From positions 1 to 37,620 of the forward strand of contig JAICTV010000025.1 in NCBI GenBank assembly GCA_025936175.1: 37,620 bases of DNA, given 5' to 3'. Shown piece after piece: positions 36,628-37,620 of the stretch; within the stretch, counting starts at the first letter, position 1; each line of letters opens with the position of its first letter. Source of the DNA: Phycisphaerae bacterium. Its GTDB lineage: Bacteria > Planctomycetota > Phycisphaerae > Tepidisphaerales > Tepidisphaeraceae. The notes beneath the pieces are model-generated. The model was not told the origin of the DNA. It was given only the letters and a program-made list of their open reading frames with translations, and made no database searches. Both the position numbers and the translations under genes were made by a program.

Positions 36628-36656
36628 TTTACACACCCCGATACAGCCCTAAACAA
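36628..36656 (-). promoter_or_regulatory. Possible promoter of the minus-strand RNA
   Basis: On the minus strand TTGTTT (36651-36656) and TGTAAA (36628-36633) are separated by exactly 17 bases, matching the -35/-10 consensus at four of six positions each. Transcription would start near 36621. Confidence 0.35.
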
Positions 36657-36726
36657 CGACCAAACCGATCATGCCCATTGTGAGCGCGATTGCAAGGAAA
36701 TCTCGCTGCGTTACGCTCGGAATCCG

Positions 36727-37620
36727 ATGGAATTACCGAGCAGCGGCCACGACCCGGTGTTGCTGGAGGAGGTTCTCGACCTCCTCCGCCCCGCCGAAGG
36801 TCAAACCTTCGTCGACTGCACGCTCGGCCGGGCCGGGCATTCATCGGCAATCGCGGCTCGACTGGGTGAATCGGGAACGCTGATCGGGCTCGACGTCGAT
36901 CCGCGCAATCTCGACTACGCGAAGGAACAGTTGCGCCAAGCGAAGTGTCGCGTGCGGCTCTTCCACGCAAACTTCGCGGAGCTGAATGACGTGCTCGCGC
37001 AAGCCGACGCGCCACCCGTACACGGCGTTCTGGCGGATCTGGGGATTAGCACGAATCAACTCTTCGATGAGCACTACGGATTGTCGTTCGCGCAGGAGAT
37101 GCCGCTGGACATGCGCATCGATCCCCGGATTCGGCGCAGCGCCGCGGATCTGGTGAACCAGATGCGCGAGGACGACCTGGCCAACGTCCTATACGAAAAC
37201 GCGCAGGAACGTTACTCCCGCCGAATCGCCAGAAACATTGCACTCGCCCGCGCCCAAGCGCCGATAACCTCAACGGAGCGACTGGCCGAGATCGTTCGCC
37301 AGGCGATTCCGTCGTCGCGTTCGAGAGAACCTGCGAATCGAATCGACCCCGCCACACGGACGTTCATGGCGCTGCGCATGGCCGTGAACGACGAGCTGCC
37401 GAACCTGAACGCGCTGTTGCGTCGGGCACCGCGGCACCTTCACGCCGGCGGGCGATTCGCCGTGATCTCGTTCCACTCGACGGAGGACCGCCTGGTCAAG
37501 CAGGCGTTTCGGTCGGCGGAGCAGACCGGGCAATTTCGGATCATCACCAAGAAGCCCGTCTCCCCCACCGACAGCGAAACGTCCCGCAACCCGCGATCGC
37601 GATCAGCCAAGCTCCGCGTA
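36727..37620 (+). CDS. rsmH: 16S rRNA (cytosine(1402)-N4)-methyltransferase, C-terminus cut by window edge
   Basis: RsmH (MraW) adds a methyl group to N4 of C1402 of 16S rRNA with S-adenosylmethionine. The 298 visible codons show HDPVLLEEV, the methyltransferase motif VDCTLGRAGHSS (29-40), VLADLGISTNQL, PLDMRID, RTFMALRMAVNDEL and ISFHSTEDRLVK (usually ISFHSLEDR). The protein is nearly complete at the right edge. The ATG at 36727 is the only good start, but the ribosome-binding site is weak. In most genomes rsmH follows mraZ closely; here 892 bases lie between, holding a terminator and a structured RNA candidate. Confidence 0.94.
   Translation, partial: MELPSSGHDPVLLEEVLDLLRPAEGQTFVDCTLGRAGHSSAIAARLGESGTLIGLDVDPRNLDYAKEQLRQAKCRVRLFHANFAELNDVLAQADAPPVHGVLADLGISTNQLFDEHYGLSFAQEMPLDMRIDPRIRRSAADLVNQMREDDLANVLYENAQERYSRRIARNIALARAQAPITSTERLAEIVRQAIPSSRSREPANRIDPATRTFMALRMAVNDELPNLNALLRRAPRHLHAGGRFAVISFHSTEDRLVKQAFRSAEQTGQFRIITKKPVSPTDSETSRNPRSRSAKLRV

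Overview
The window is about 64% GC (estimated by eye) and reads as chromosomal DNA of a planctomycete, most likely of the Phycisphaerae branch. The evidence is a prepilin-like protein with a C-terminal H-x8-DG motif, a PEP-CTERM surface protein, a TPR/glycosyltransferase fusion, a eukaryote-type UDP-sugar pyrophosphorylase, an HTH-Clp_N fusion protein, and a division/cell-wall (dcw) cluster in which ftsQ is not followed by ftsA and ftsZ. The murE product carries the DNPR motif of meso-diaminopimelate ligases, so the organism probably makes an ordinary Gram-negative-type peptidoglycan. This taxonomic reading is an inference from gene content.

Left third (1-10.5 kb): the 5' end of an elongation factor G gene on the minus strand; a 0.9-kb gene-free stretch with a promoter, TGACGT palindromes and a strongly folded minus-strand element ending in a terminator; a TatD-type hydrolase translationally coupled to a small unknown protein; an F420/NADP-type oxidoreductase; a Tat-exported intradiol dioxygenase; a prepilin-like protein; a YhcH/DUF386 protein downstream of a TPR-glycosyltransferase; class II fructose-bisphosphatase GlpX; an ABC ATPase; and a small membrane protein.

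Middle (10.5-18 kb): a methionine/histidine-rich outer-membrane protein, a small HELGH metallopeptidase-like protein and a TMTC-like membrane TPR protein, all on the minus strand; a PEP-CTERM protein; a 61-residue basic protein; and a UDPGP-family pyrophosphorylase directly before the wall cluster.

Right half (18-37.6 kb): murE-murF-mraY, then two minus-strand genes (an APC permease and the HTH-Clp_N protein) where murD normally sits, then ftsW-murG-murC-murB-ddl, a cardiolipin synthase, an S1/P1 nuclease on the minus strand, a divergent ftsQ, an unknown multi-spanning membrane protein overlapping ftsQ, mraZ, a 0.9-kb gap with structured RNA signals, and rsmH running off the right edge. Relative to the canonical order, mraZ-rsmH lie after ftsQ instead of before murE, so the cluster looks rotated. 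Together these genes carry UDP-MurNAc from the MurB/MurC steps through the peptide ligases to lipid I (MraY), lipid II (MurG) and septal polymerisation (FtsW).

The intergenic spaces are rich in long inverted repeats of REP type. The most interesting unexplained signals are two candidate structured minus-strand RNAs (about 1000-1340 and 36386-36622), paired 10-bp-period GTGG boxes near mraZ that resemble MraZ operators, a DnaA-box match beside them, and the unknown membrane gene fused by overlap to ftsQ. No tRNA, rRNA, CRISPR array or transposase gene was seen.
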